Source: CALAED01 sp036555725 (GTDB taxonomy: Bacteria > Actinomycetota > Actinomycetes > Streptosporangiales > Streptosporangiaceae). Taken from it: a stretch of 64,000 nt of DNA. The DNA lies in contig DATBKU010000164.1 in assembly GCA_036555725.1 (NCBI GenBank), positions 1 through 64,000 on the forward strand, written 5' to 3'. The notes under the pieces were generated by a model. It searched no databases and was not told the DNA's origin. It saw nothing but the letters and a program-made list of their open reading frames with translations. The position numbers and the translations under genes are program-made. Position 1 is the first letter of the stretch; each line of letters opens with the position of its first letter. Below are positions 53,654 to 62,145 of the stretch, in pieces.

Positions 53654-55759
53654 CTAGGGATGAGCCGTGGGGGCGGCCGGCTTGCCGACGGTAAGGTCGA
53701 GCTTGGGCATGTCCGGGGGCTGGAAGCCGAGGGTCTGGCCGTAGAAGGCGAGCTCCGACTCCAGGCACTTGATCGTGGTGTCGGCCCGGCGGAAGCCGTG
53801 TGACTCGCCCTCGAAGGTCAGGTACGCGTACGGCATCTTGCGCGCCGCCAGCGCGGACGCGAACCTCTCCGACTGCGCGGGCAGCACGATCGGGTCGTCG
53901 AGGCCCTGCAGCAGGAGCACGGGGCAGGAGGCGCGGTCGGCGTGGGTCAGCGGAGACCGCTCCTCGTACGCCCGCTCGAAGCCGGGCAGCGGCCCGATCA
54001 GCCCGAAGAGGTAGCGTGACTCGAAGTCGTGCGTCTCCTCAGCGAAGGCCTTGAGGTCGCTGATGCCGAAGTACGACGTGGCCGCCTTGAAGACCGACGT
54101 CGAGGTGATGGCGGCCAGGGTGGTCCAGCCGCCCGCACTGCCGCCCCGGATGGCCAGCCGCTGGGGGTCGGCCTCGCCCTCGGCGGCGAGTGCCTCCGCC
54201 GCGGCCACGGCGTCTTCCACGTCGACGATGCCCCACTGCTTGCGCAGCCGCTCCCGGTAGGCGCGCCCGTAGCCGGTGGAACCGCCGTAGTTCACGTCGA
54301 TCACGCCGATGCCGCGGCTGGTGAAGAACGCCCGCTCCAGCCGGAGCACGCTGGAGACGTGGCCCGTCGGCCCGCCGTGCACGAAGACGACGTACGGCGG
54401 TAGCTCGCCCTCGGGCGCCTGCGCGGCCGGGTTGGTCGGCGGGAAGACGTAGGCGTACACGGGCCGCCCGAACGGACCCTCGAGCGTGCGGGCCTCCGGA
54501 ACGGGCAGGAACGCGGTGTCGGGTAGCTCGTCGAGCTCCCGGCGCAGCTCGGTGACCTGTGCGGAGCTGCCGTCGCCCGGCCCGATGTCCACGCGTACGA
54601 TCGCGGGCGGTGTGGTGGGGCCACCGGCGATGCCGACGACCGACTGGCCGGACACCGACAGGGCCAGCTGCCAGTCGGTGTACGGGAGGTCGAGGTCGGT
54701 GAGCTCGGCGGTCTCCGGGTCGTAGATCCCCAGCCGCTGGTCGCCCTGGCCGTGCAGCACCGCGAGCCGCCCGTCGCCGAGCACGACGTACGGGTCGCCG
54801 CCGAGCTGCCACAGTGGCCCGGCGAACTCCTCCTCGGCCGGGTAGAGCGCCGCGGGCGACCCTCCGTACAGGCCGACCTGGTAGATGTTCCACCAGCCGG
54901 ACCAGTCGGAGACGACGTAGAGGGAGCGTTCGTCGCACCAGGCCGGGGCGAGCGCCGACTCGTTGAGCCCGCCCTTGACCGTGCGGGCCCGCACGACCTT
55001 GCCGTCCTCCAGGTTCGCCACGCGCAGCTCGGTGCCGTCCCACGGCATCCGGGGGTGGTTCCACTGGACCCAGGCGAGGTGCCCGCCGTCGGGCGACGGG
55101 GTCGGCGAAGCGTAGAAGCTGGCACCGCTCACCAGCTCGCGGATGGCCGCCGGGTTGTCGGCCGCGCTGCCGTCGAGCGGCACCGCCACGATGGCGCGCC
55201 GGACGCTCGCCGTCGGCTCGGGCCGGCCGGCGGCCTCGCTCGCACCCGGGGGCGACGAGGGCGCCCCGTCGGCCGCCGGCGGCTGCTGCGGCGGCTCTGG
55301 GGTCGTCAGGACGTGCCCCTCGCACACGCACCACACCTCGGTGCCGTCGGGGGACAGCACGAGATCGGCGTACCGCAGGCCCGCCGAGACGGCCGGTTCC
55401 GGCGTCAACGGCCGAGGCTTGGCGTCGCTCGGGTCGAGCCGGTGCAACCGCTGGTCTTCGTAGTTGGCGAAGACGATGCCATGGCCCTCGCTGAGCGGGA
55501 TGGGCAGGTACGCGCGTCCGCCGTACTCGTGCACGCGGGTGCGGGCGTTCCACGGCGCCGGGAGCAACTCAATCGTCTCCCCGTCGGGGCGGCGATGGAT
55601 GATCGTCGTGCGACCACTCTCCTCGGGCCGGGTCTCCTGCCACCACGCGTCATCGCCGTGGACGGTCGGAAAGCTGAGCCTCAACTGCGCATGGGCGACG
55701 TCGGCAGCGGAGATCGGAGAGGGCCAGGCACCATAGGGGGCGGTTACGCGTGCGGTCAT
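53654..55759 (-). CDS. S9 family prolyl oligopeptidase-type serine peptidase
   Basis: The 701-residue protein has an N-terminal beta-propeller (about residues 20-420) and a C-terminal alpha/beta hydrolase. The catalytic Ser is in IRGGSAGGWTT, the Asp in LLQGLDDPIV and the His in FEGESHGFRR. A linker of about 25 residues (PPQQPPAADGAPSSPPGASE) interrupts the propeller. No signal peptide, so it is a cytosolic peptidase or acylaminoacyl-peptidase. The ATG 55759 is chosen on similarity; the frame runs on to 55876. Confidence 0.92.
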   Translation of the reverse strand: MTARVTAPYGAWPSPISAADVAHAQLRLSFPTVHGDDAWWQETRPEESGRTTIIHRRPDGETIELLPAPWNARTRVHEYGGRAYLPIPLSEGHGIVFANYEDQRLHRLDPSDAKPRPLTPEPAVSAGLRYADLVLSPDGTEVWCVCEGHVLTTPEPPQQPPAADGAPSSPPGASEAAGRPEPTASVRRAIVAVPLDGSAADNPAAIRELVSGASFYASPTPSPDGGHLAWVQWNHPRMPWDGTELRVANLEDGKVVRARTVKGGLNESALAPAWCDERSLYVVSDWSGWWNIYQVGLYGGSPAALYPAEEEFAGPLWQLGGDPYVVLGDGRLAVLHGQGDQRLGIYDPETAELTDLDLPYTDWQLALSVSGQSVVGIAGGPTTPPAIVRVDIGPGDGSSAQVTELRRELDELPDTAFLPVPEARTLEGPFGRPVYAYVFPPTNPAAQAPEGELPPYVVFVHGGPTGHVSSVLRLERAFFTSRGIGVIDVNYGGSTGYGRAYRERLRKQWGIVDVEDAVAAAEALAAEGEADPQRLAIRGGSAGGWTTLAAITSTSVFKAATSYFGISDLKAFAEETHDFESRYLFGLIGPLPGFERAYEERSPLTHADRASCPVLLLQGLDDPIVLPAQSERFASALAARKMPYAYLTFEGESHGFRRADTTIKCLESELAFYGQTLGFQPPDMPKLDLTVGKPAAPTAHP

Positions 55760-55796
55760 AGGGGAATCGTCCCGCAAACCGCGCCTCAATGGGGCC

Positions 55797-55894
55797 TTGA
55801 CCTGACAGTTGAGGTCGTAAAGATACGAGGTCGACACAAAGGGTCTCGGGCGACAGAGCAGGAGCCGAGAGGACACGTCCTCTCGGCCCCTTTT
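55797..55894 (+). ncRNA. Candidate small RNA (about 65 nt) with its own terminator
   Basis: Antisense to the upstream region of the S9-peptidase gene. TTGACC (55797-55802) and AAGATA (55820-55825, 17-nt spacer) could be a promoter. A perfect terminator follows: GCCGAGAGGA (55864-55873), loop CACG, TCCTCTCGGC (55878-55887), then CCCTTTT. No plus-strand gene precedes it within 2.2 kb, so the terminator calls for a local transcript. The T-run is on the plus strand only. It matches no RNA family I recognise. The -10 is weak. Confidence 0.4.
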
Positions 55895-55947
55895 ACACCC
55901 AAATGTCGACTTGTCGGCTCGCGCTTTCGACGGCGGTCTCGACCCCC

Positions 55948-56901
55948 TCAGACGCCGCCGGCACCGGCGCCGATCTCGACCTGGCCGACGGGCTCGGCCG
56001 CGAAGGTCTTGGCCGCGGACTTGCGGCTGCGCCTGCTGCGTCGCTCCAGCCAGTGCGCCAGATAGCTCAGCGCCAAGTTGAGGGTGATGTAGATGGCCGC
56101 GATGACGATCGCGGCCGGGATCAGGTTGCCGTACTGGGCGGGAATGATCCGGTAACCCGAGTTGAGCAGGTCTTCGTAGGAGATGATCCAGCCGAGCGCG
56201 GAGTCCTTGAGCAGCACGACGAGCTGGCTCACGATGGCCGGCATCATGGCCGTCGTGGCCTGCGGGATCAGGATGAGCCGCATGACGCCGCCCTTGCGCA
56301 GCCCGAGCGCGTACGCGGCCTCGGACTGGCCCTTGGGCACCGCGTTGATGCCGGACCGGAAAATCTCGGCGAGCACCGAGCCGTTGTAGAGCATCAGGCC
56401 GAGGACCAGCGCGGTGAACGCCGAGATCTGCGGTGGCTCATAGCCGAGGGCGTTCGCGATCGTCGCGGGACCACTGAAGATGAAGAAGATCAGCAGCAGC
56501 AGTGGGATGGCCCTGAAGAACTCCACGACCGCGCCGCAGGGCACCCTTATCCAGGCGTGCTCCGACAGGCGGGCGATGCCGAACACCACGCCGAACGCCA
56601 GGGCGAGCACCGCGGCGACCCCTGCCGCCTTCAGCGTCCCCTCCAGCCCCGGGATGATGAAGTCCGTCCAGGTGTTCCCCTGGATGAACGGTTTCCACAG
56701 CTTGCCGGCGAACTGGTCCTTGTCCTGCATCTGCGCGATGATCACGTACGCGATGGCGAGGATGACGATGAGAGAGACCAGCGTGAGGATGTTGTTGCGG
56801 AGCCGCGCACGCGGTCCGGGGGCGTCGTACAGGACGGACGTCTTGTCCCTCTTGGGCCGCCGGGCGGGCTGCGCGGCAGCGGCCTCGGTCAGCGCCGTCA
56901 T
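55948..56901 (-). CDS. gluD: Glutamate-type amino acid ABC permease (GluD-like)
   Basis: The 317-residue protein has a cytosolic N-terminal segment, about six TM helices and the amino-acid permease motif YNGSVLAEIFRSGINAVPKGQSEAAYALGLRKG. It ends with a basic and acidic tail (RRSRRSRKSAAKTF). It is last in the gluABCD operon, overlapping gluC by 4 nt. The glutamate call rests on similarity to the corynebacterial/streptomycete gluABCD cluster at the same chromosomal place; other acidic amino acids are possible. Confidence 0.9.
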   Translation of the reverse strand: MTALTEAAAAQPARRPKRDKTSVLYDAPGPRARLRNNILTLVSLIVILAIAYVIIAQMQDKDQFAGKLWKPFIQGNTWTDFIIPGLEGTLKAAGVAAVLALAFGVVFGIARLSEHAWIRVPCGAVVEFFRAIPLLLLIFFIFSGPATIANALGYEPPQISAFTALVLGLMLYNGSVLAEIFRSGINAVPKGQSEAAYALGLRKGGVMRLILIPQATTAMMPAIVSQLVVLLKDSALGWIISYEDLLNSGYRIIPAQYGNLIPAAIVIAAIYITLNLALSYLAHWLERRSRRSRKSAAKTFAAEPVGQVEIGAGAGGV

Positions 56902-57590
56902 CGGATCACCGCCCAGCGCTTGGCCGCCCAGCCGAAGACGAAGCCGGTCGGCAGGGTGAGGATCATGAACCCGGCGGCGAAGCCGAGGAAGATCGGGAGG
57001 GTGGCGCCGATCTCCTCGAACATCTGATTCATCTGTGCGGCCGCCTCGGCGTAACTGGCCACCAGCACCACCGTGGAGTTCTTGATCATGGCGATCATGA
57101 CGCTGCCGAGCGGGGCGATGACCGCACGGAACGCCTGCGGCAAGATCACCAGGCGCAGCGACTGGGTGAAGGTGAGGCCGATGGCGCGGGCCGCCTCCGC
57201 CTGGCCGAGCGGCACGGTGTTGATGCCGGACCGCAGCGCCTCGCAGACGAACGCGGCCGTATACGCCGAGAACCCGAAGACGGCGAGCCAGTAGTAGTTG
57301 ACCGTGCTCGAGTGGGAGATCCGGAACTGCAGGGTGTCACTGAGCGCGAGACTGCAGAACAGCAGGATGAGGGTGAGCGGCGTGTTCCGAAAGGTGCTGA
57401 CGTACAGCGTCCCGGCCGCCCGCAGCACCGGCGTGGGGGAGACCCGCATCGCGGCGAGCAAGGTTCCGAGGATCATCGACAGCACACCGGTCATGGCCGA
57501 CAGTCGGATGGTCGCCCAGAACGACGCGAGTATGGTGCCGCCGTCCTCCCAGAACGGACTGAAGTCGAAGAGTGCGTGTTGCCAGTCCAT
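56898..57590 (-). CDS. gluC: Glutamate-type amino acid ABC permease (GluC-like)
   Basis: The 230-residue protein has five to six TM helices and the permease EAA-type motif GINTVPLGQAEAARAIGLTFTQ. It forms the heteromeric channel with GluD. It lies 111 nt after gluB; that spacer has GACCG-TTG-CGGTC and other short inverted repeats that may stop part of the transcript, giving more binding protein than permease. Confidence 0.9.
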   Translation of the reverse strand: MDWQHALFDFSPFWEDGGTILASFWATIRLSAMTGVLSMILGTLLAAMRVSPTPVLRAAGTLYVSTFRNTPLTLILLFCSLALSDTLQFRISHSSTVNYYWLAVFGFSAYTAAFVCEALRSGINTVPLGQAEAARAIGLTFTQSLRLVILPQAFRAVIAPLGSVMIAMIKNSTVVLVASYAEAAAQMNQMFEEIGATLPIFLGFAAGFMILTLPTGFVFGWAAKRWAVIR

Positions 57591-57701
57591 AGTGCTCCAC
57601 CAGGTAGATCCACGTCGGCGAGCCGATACCGGCGAGCCCGGCCGGCGACCGTTGCGGTCGACGGGCTGGGCTCACCGGCGTACGGGTGCGGTGGTCTCGG
57701 A

Positions 57702-58538
57702 CTACGGGCAGCCCTCGGCGGTGGGGACCTTGGAGTCGAACGGCAGGTTCGCGGAGCCGAACCACTTGGTCCACAGCTGCTGCATAGTCCCGTCGGAGTA
57801 CATGGACTTGATCGCCGTGTTGACGGCGTCGCAGCCCTTCTTGTCGCCCTTCTTGAGGCCGACGCCGTACTTTTCGTCGGTGAAGGGGATGTTGGCGACC
57901 TTCAGCGCGGTGCCCTCGCGCTTGGCGAACCCGGCCAAGATGGTGGCGTCGGTGGAGACCACGTCGACCGAGCCGCCCTTGAGCTTGGTGATGCACTCGT
58001 CATAGCCCTGCGCCGGCACGGTGGTCGCCGCGACCTTCAGGTTCTGCTTGTTGGTGCCGTCGGTGATGTTCTTCCACGAGTTCGACCCCTGCACCGCGCA
58101 GATCTTCTTGCCCTTCATGTCGGCCAGCGACTTGATCGAATTGTCGTCGGAGCGGACCATGGCGTCTTGGTGGGTGACGACGTAGGGGCCGCCGTAGCTC
58201 ACCTTCGGCTTGCGCGCGTCGGTGATCGAATACGTCGCGATCACCATGTCCACGGTGCCGTTCTGCAGGAAGGTCTCCCGGTTCGCCGACCGGGCCTCCT
58301 TCCAGGTGATGTCGCTTTCCTTCACGCCGAGCTTGCCGGCGATGTACTTGGCGACGTCGACATCGAAGCCCTCGACCCCGCTGCCGGTTTTGAGCCCGAG
58401 CGCCGGCTGGTCGTACTTCACCCCGATGATCAGCTTGCTCTTGTCTGCGACGGAGGACGCCTTCTTCGCGCACCCCGTCATGCCCATCGACAGCACGGCC
58501 AACCCGGCCATGACAACGCCGATCGAACGTACTCGCAT
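57702..58538 (-). CDS. gluB: Glutamate-type amino acid-binding lipoprotein (GluB-like)
   Basis: The 278-residue protein has a lipoprotein signal with MGMTGC and lipidated Cys23, then a family 3 solute-binding fold (IIGVKYDQPALGLKTGSGVEGFDVDVAKYIAG is the start; short form GFDVDVAKYIAG, later GPYVVTHQDAMVR). It binds the amino acid outside the membrane. It is 41 nt from gluA and is followed by the permease pair. Confidence 0.92.
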   Translation of the reverse strand: MRVRSIGVVMAGLAVLSMGMTGCAKKASSVADKSKLIIGVKYDQPALGLKTGSGVEGFDVDVAKYIAGKLGVKESDITWKEARSANRETFLQNGTVDMVIATYSITDARKPKVSYGGPYVVTHQDAMVRSDDNSIKSLADMKGKKICAVQGSNSWKNITDGTNKQNLKVAATTVPAQGYDECITKLKGGSVDVVSTDATILAGFAKREGTALKVANIPFTDEKYGVGLKKGDKKGCDAVNTAIKSMYSDGTMQQLWTKWFGSANLPFDSKVPTAEGCP

Positions 58539-58579
58539 GGAGGCCTACCTCATTCTTTCCTCGCGGAGCCGCACGTGGC

Positions 58580-59362
58580 TCAGTGGGTAAGGATCTTGGA
58601 CAGGAAGTCCTTCGCGCGTTCGGTTCGCGCATTGGTGAAGAACTCGTCCGGCGTGTTCTCTTCGGCGATCTGGCCATCGGCCATGAACACCACGCGGTTC
58701 GCCGCACCCCGGGCGAAGCCCATCTCGTGGGTGATCACGACCATGGTCATTCCGTCGCGGGCGAGGCTCGTCATGACGTCGAGCACCTCGCTGATCATCT
58801 CCGGATCGAGCGCCGATGTGGGCTCGTCGAAGAGCATGACCTTCGGCCGCATCGCGAGCGCCCGGGCGATCGCGGCCCGCTGCTGCTGGCCGCCCGACAG
58901 CTGGGCAGGGTACTTCTCGGACTGGTCGCCGATGCCGACCCGGTCGAGGAGGGCCATGGCCTCCTTTTCGGCGTCGGCCTTGGTGACTTTGCGGACCTTG
59001 ATCGGCCCGAGTGTGACGTTTGCGAGGACGGTCTTGTGGGCGAAGAGGTTGAACGACTGAAAGACCATGCCCACATCGGAGCGGAGTTTGGCCAGCTCCT
59101 TGCCCTCCTCGGGCAGCTGCTTGCCGTCGAGGCTGATCGTGCCGCCGTCGATCGGCTCGAGCCGGTTGATCGTGCGGCACAGCGTCGACTTACCGCCGCC
59201 CGAGGGACCGATGACGACCACGACCTCGCCGCGGTGGACGGTCAGGTTGATGTCCTTGAGGACGTGCAGTGACCCGAACCACTTGTTAACGTTCTCTAGC
59301 ACCACCAGCGGACCGCCACTGGGGGTGCTGGCCTGCTCGGCCAGGTTCCCGCTGTCCGTCAT
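58580..59362 (-). CDS. gluA: Glutamate-type amino acid ABC ATPase (GluA-like)
   Basis: The 260-residue protein has Walker A GPSGGGKST at 52-60, Q-loop MVFQSFNLF, signature LSGGQQQRAAIARALA and Walker B VMLFDEPTSALDPE. It powers the importer encoded downstream. ATG 59362 is used because the frame upstream, open to 61213, is only antisense to miaB. It is the first gene of the operon and diverges from miaB, whose promoter shares the 144-bp spacer. Confidence 0.94.
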   Translation of the reverse strand: MTDSGNLAEQASTPSGGPLVVLENVNKWFGSLHVLKDINLTVHRGEVVVVIGPSGGGKSTLCRTINRLEPIDGGTISLDGKQLPEEGKELAKLRSDVGMVFQSFNLFAHKTVLANVTLGPIKVRKVTKADAEKEAMALLDRVGIGDQSEKYPAQLSGGQQQRAAIARALAMRPKVMLFDEPTSALDPEMISEVLDVMTSLARDGMTMVVITHEMGFARGAANRVVFMADGQIAEENTPDEFFTNARTERAKDFLSKILTH

Positions 59363-59506
59363 GGGCAGGAACCTTACGTCATTGACGCAGTCCAGACCCT
59401 TTCCAGCGGGTACCGATCGGATCACGGATCTCTCTGGATGTGGTCGAGAATCACGCCTGTTTCCGGACTGCCCGAAGTGGTCGGCGGCGCTGTCTATCCT
59501 GGTCGT

Positions 59507-61066
59507 ATGCCAGACTCGCCGGTGCCCAGGACTTACCAGGTCCGTACATACGGCTGCCAGATGAACGTCCACGACTCCGAGCGGCTGGCCGGCCTGCTGG
59601 AGGCGGCGGGCTACCGGCGCGCCGACGGCACAGAGCCTGACGTGGTCGTTTTCAATACCTGCGCGGTACGGGAGAACGCCGACAACCGGCTGTACGGGAA
59701 TCTTGGCCACCTGCGGCCGGTGAAGGACGGGCATCCGGGAATGCAGATCGCGGTCGGCGGCTGCCTGGCGCAGAAGGATCGCGACACGATCGTGCGCCGC
59801 GCGCCGTGGGTCGACGTGGTCTTCGGCACGCACAACATCGGGTCGTTGCCGGTGCTGCTCGAGCGCGCCCGAGTGCGGCAGGAGGCGCAGGTCGAGATCG
59901 AAGAGGCGCTGACCGTCTTCCCGTCGACGCTCCCGACGCGCCGCGAGTCGCCGTACGCCGCGTGGGTGTCGATCTCGGTCGGCTGCAACAACACCTGTAC
60001 GTTCTGCATCGTCCCGTCGCTGCGCGGCAAGGAGAAGGACCGCCGGCCGGGCGACGTGCTGCAGGAGGTCGCGACGCTCGTCGGCGAGGGCGTGCTCGAG
60101 GTCACCCTGCTCGGCCAGAACGTCAACTCCTACGGCGCCGAGTTCGGCGACAGGCCGAGGCGGTCGGCGGGGCAGGCCGAGGCGGTCGGCGGGGTCGGTT
60201 GGTCGGGGCAAGCGCGTCGGGAAGAAGGAGCATTCTCGAAGCTGCTGCGGGCGTGCGGCGAGATCGACGGGCTGGAGCGGGTTCGGTTCACCTCGCCGCA
60301 TCCCCGCGACTTCACCGACGACGTGATCGCCGCGATGGCCGAGACACCGAACGTGATGCCGTCCCTGCACATGCCGCTGCAGTCGGGCTCGGACAGCGTG
60401 CTGCGGGCGATGCGCCGGTCCTACCGGCAGTCGAAGTACCTCGGGATCATCGAGCGGGTCCGCGCCGCCATCCCGGACGCCGCGATCACCACCGACATCA
60501 TCGTCGGCTTTCCGGGCGAGACCGAGGCCGACTTCGAGCAGACCCTGCACGTCGTACGGGAGGCGCGGTTCTCCGGGGCGTACACCTTCCAGTACTCCAA
60601 ACGCCCGGGCACGCCGGCCGCCGAGATGGCCGGGCAGGTGCCCAAGGAGGTCGTCCAGGAGCGGTACGAACGGCTCGTGGCGCTCCAGGAGGACATCGCC
60701 TGGGCCGAGAACAAAAAGCTGCTCGGCCGCCGGCTCGACGTGCTGGTCGCCGAGGGCGAAGGCCGTAAGGACGAGGCCACCCAGCGGCTGTCCGGCCGCG
60801 CCCCTGACAACAGGCTCGTCCACTTCAATGCCGTGGGCTCGGACGAGCCGATCCGGCCGGGTGACATGGTGACGGTCGACGTGACATACGCCGCGCCGCA
60901 TCACCTGGTCGCCGACGGCCCGGTACGTGCCGTACGGAGGACCCGCGCGGGCGCCGCCTGGGCGGCCCGGCAAGAGCAGCCGCCCAAGGGCGTGTCGCTG
61001 GGCATGCCGACGATCGGCCCGCCGCGGCCGGCACCGGCCGCCGCCGGCTGCGCCGGCGGTTCGTGA
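59507..61066 (+). CDS. miaB: tRNA-2-methylthio-N6-dimethylallyladenosine synthase MiaB
   Basis: MiaB methylthiolates i6A37 made by MiaA. The 519-residue radical SAM enzyme has the MTTase domain (TYGCQMNVHDSERL, FNTCAVRENADNRLYG), SAM cysteines in CNNTCTFCIVPSLRGKEKD and a TRAM domain. Between NSYGAEFGD and FSKLLRACGEI there is an insertion of about 30 residues built on a 22-bp tandem repeat. The C-terminus has a tail of about 50 residues. TATCCT (59495-59500) lies 6 nt before ATG 59507, so the mRNA is probably leaderless. Confidence 0.95.
   Translation: MPDSPVPRTYQVRTYGCQMNVHDSERLAGLLEAAGYRRADGTEPDVVVFNTCAVRENADNRLYGNLGHLRPVKDGHPGMQIAVGGCLAQKDRDTIVRRAPWVDVVFGTHNIGSLPVLLERARVRQEAQVEIEEALTVFPSTLPTRRESPYAAWVSISVGCNNTCTFCIVPSLRGKEKDRRPGDVLQEVATLVGEGVLEVTLLGQNVNSYGAEFGDRPRRSAGQAEAVGGVGWSGQARREEGAFSKLLRACGEIDGLERVRFTSPHPRDFTDDVIAAMAETPNVMPSLHMPLQSGSDSVLRAMRRSYRQSKYLGIIERVRAAIPDAAITTDIIVGFPGETEADFEQTLHVVREARFSGAYTFQYSKRPGTPAAEMAGQVPKEVVQERYERLVALQEDIAWAENKKLLGRRLDVLVAEGEGRKDEATQRLSGRAPDNRLVHFNAVGSDEPIRPGDMVTVDVTYAAPHHLVADGPVRAVRRTRAGAAWAARQEQPPKGVSLGMPTIGPPRPAPAAAGCAGGS
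60152..60195. repeat. Two 22-bp tandem repeats inside miaB
   Basis: AGGCCGAGGCGGTCGGCGGG continues with GC in unit 1 (60152-60173) and with GT in unit 2 (60174-60195). Since 22 is not a multiple of three, the two units are read in different frames, giving the peptide RPRRSAGQAEAVGGVG. Confidence 0.9.
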
Positions 61067-61073
61067 CGCGGCG

Positions 61074-61901
61074 GTGCTGATCGCCGCCGCGGTGTGCCCG
61101 CATCCGCCGCTGCTCGTACCCGAGATGGCGGGCGGCGCCGCCCCCGAGCTCGACGGTCTGCGGGCCGCCTGCGACGAGGCCGTAGGCCGGCTGCGGCTCC
61201 CCGTGGTGACCACGGCGGCACCGGAACCCGTCCCGGCGGACGCGCCCGACCTCCTGGTCGTCGTCGGCGGGCACGAGGAGACCCGCCGCTTTGGCCACGA
61301 CGCGTACCCGGACGGGTACGCGAGCCTGCGGCCGTACGGGCTGGACTGGACGCTCGCATCGCTTACGTGGGGCGAGACGGAGGAACTGCCGCTCTCGCTG
61401 ACGATGGGCTACTGGTTGCTCCATCGGGCGCTCGGCGGGAGCGGCCGGATCCTGGTAGTGCCGAATGTGTGGCTTCAGGCGGTGGCGTTCGACGCGCCGC
61501 CGGCCGCGTGCGCGGCACTCGGCCACGAACTCGCCGCGGCAGGGGACCGGGTGGCGTTGCTGGTGATGGGAGACGGTTCGGCCTGCCGGACCGAGAAGGC
61601 TCCGGGCTATCTGGACGAGCGAGCGCAGCCGTATGACGCCGAGGTCGTCCGGGCACTCGGGCATGCTGACGCCGCCGCGCTGGCCGCCCTCGATCCGGAG
61701 CTGTCCAGTGAGCTCCTGGTCGCCGGGCGAGCGGCGTGGCAGGTTCTCGCCGGGGCCGCCGGCGAGAACGGCCGCGCCAACGGCGTCAGCGGCGATGTGC
61801 TCGCTGACGAGGCGCCGTACGGCGTCGGCTACGTCGTGGCGAGCTGGTCGCGGAGCCGGCGTGCTATCCGGCCTGGTCGTTCGGCCGGTTCTCCCGGTTG
61901 A
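61074..61901 (+). CDS. Class III extradiol dioxygenase-like protein
   Basis: The 275-residue protein starts IAAAVCPHPPLLVPEM, the N-terminal His-containing motif of class III extradiol (LigB-like) dioxygenases, and has LVVVGGHEETRRF and LVMGDGSACRTEKAPGYLD. Actinobacterial homologues lie between miaB and miaA and their function is unknown. Whether the metal site is complete cannot be judged by eye. GTG 61074 is 7 nt after the miaB stop. Its last 38 nt overlap, on the opposite strand, the end of the antitoxin-like gene. Confidence 0.8.
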   Translation: MLIAAAVCPHPPLLVPEMAGGAAPELDGLRAACDEAVGRLRLPVVTTAAPEPVPADAPDLLVVVGGHEETRRFGHDAYPDGYASLRPYGLDWTLASLTWGETEELPLSLTMGYWLLHRALGGSGRILVVPNVWLQAVAFDAPPAACAALGHELAAAGDRVALLVMGDGSACRTEKAPGYLDERAQPYDAEVVRALGHADAAALAALDPELSSELLVAGRAAWQVLAGAAGENGRANGVSGDVLADEAPYGVGYVVASWSRSRRAIRPGRSAGSPG

Positions 61902-62055
61902 GATAGTCCTTGGCCTTGTCCTGGGCCGTGTCGACCTTGTCGTTGTACTTGCCGCCGGTCTTCTCGTCGATCATGTCCCCGGCTTTGTCGACGCCCTGTT
62001 CGGCCTTGTCGCTATGTTGGCCGAGCATCCCTTTGACCTTGTCGACGATCGACAT
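61864..62055 (-). CDS. MT0933-like antitoxin family protein
   Basis: The 63-residue acidic and lysine-rich helical protein reads MSIVDKVKGMLGQHSDKAEQ at the start and has the family core DKAGDMIDEKTGGKYNDKVD. It belongs to the MT0933 (Rv0909)-like antitoxin group, also similar in look to CsbD stress proteins. The mycobacterial partner toxin (SRPBCC fold) has no homologue next to it here, so it is an orphan. AGGGGGAAC lies upstream of the ATG. Toxin neutralising is not shown for this lineage. Confidence 0.8.
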   Translation of the reverse strand: MSIVDKVKGMLGQHSDKAEQGVDKAGDMIDEKTGGKYNDKVDTAQDKAKDYLNRENRPNDQAG

Positions 62056-62145
62056 ATGGTTCCCCCTGATATGTGGGCTGCGGCGCCGTCCCGTCCAGGC
62101 GCGACGCCCGTCTTGCGGATCTATACCCGTGGTGTTGCCAGGATT

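Noticed and set aside
55864..55894. Terminator of the gluABCD operon
   Set aside because: It is well placed for that (60 nt past gluD), but on the minus strand the stem is followed by CTCCTGCTCTG, not a T-run, while the plus strand has CCCTTTT; a dual use cannot be excluded.
59363..61213. N-terminal extension of gluA by about 617 residues
   Set aside because: The extension is antisense to miaB and has no ABC or other motif; gluA similarity starts at ATG 59362.
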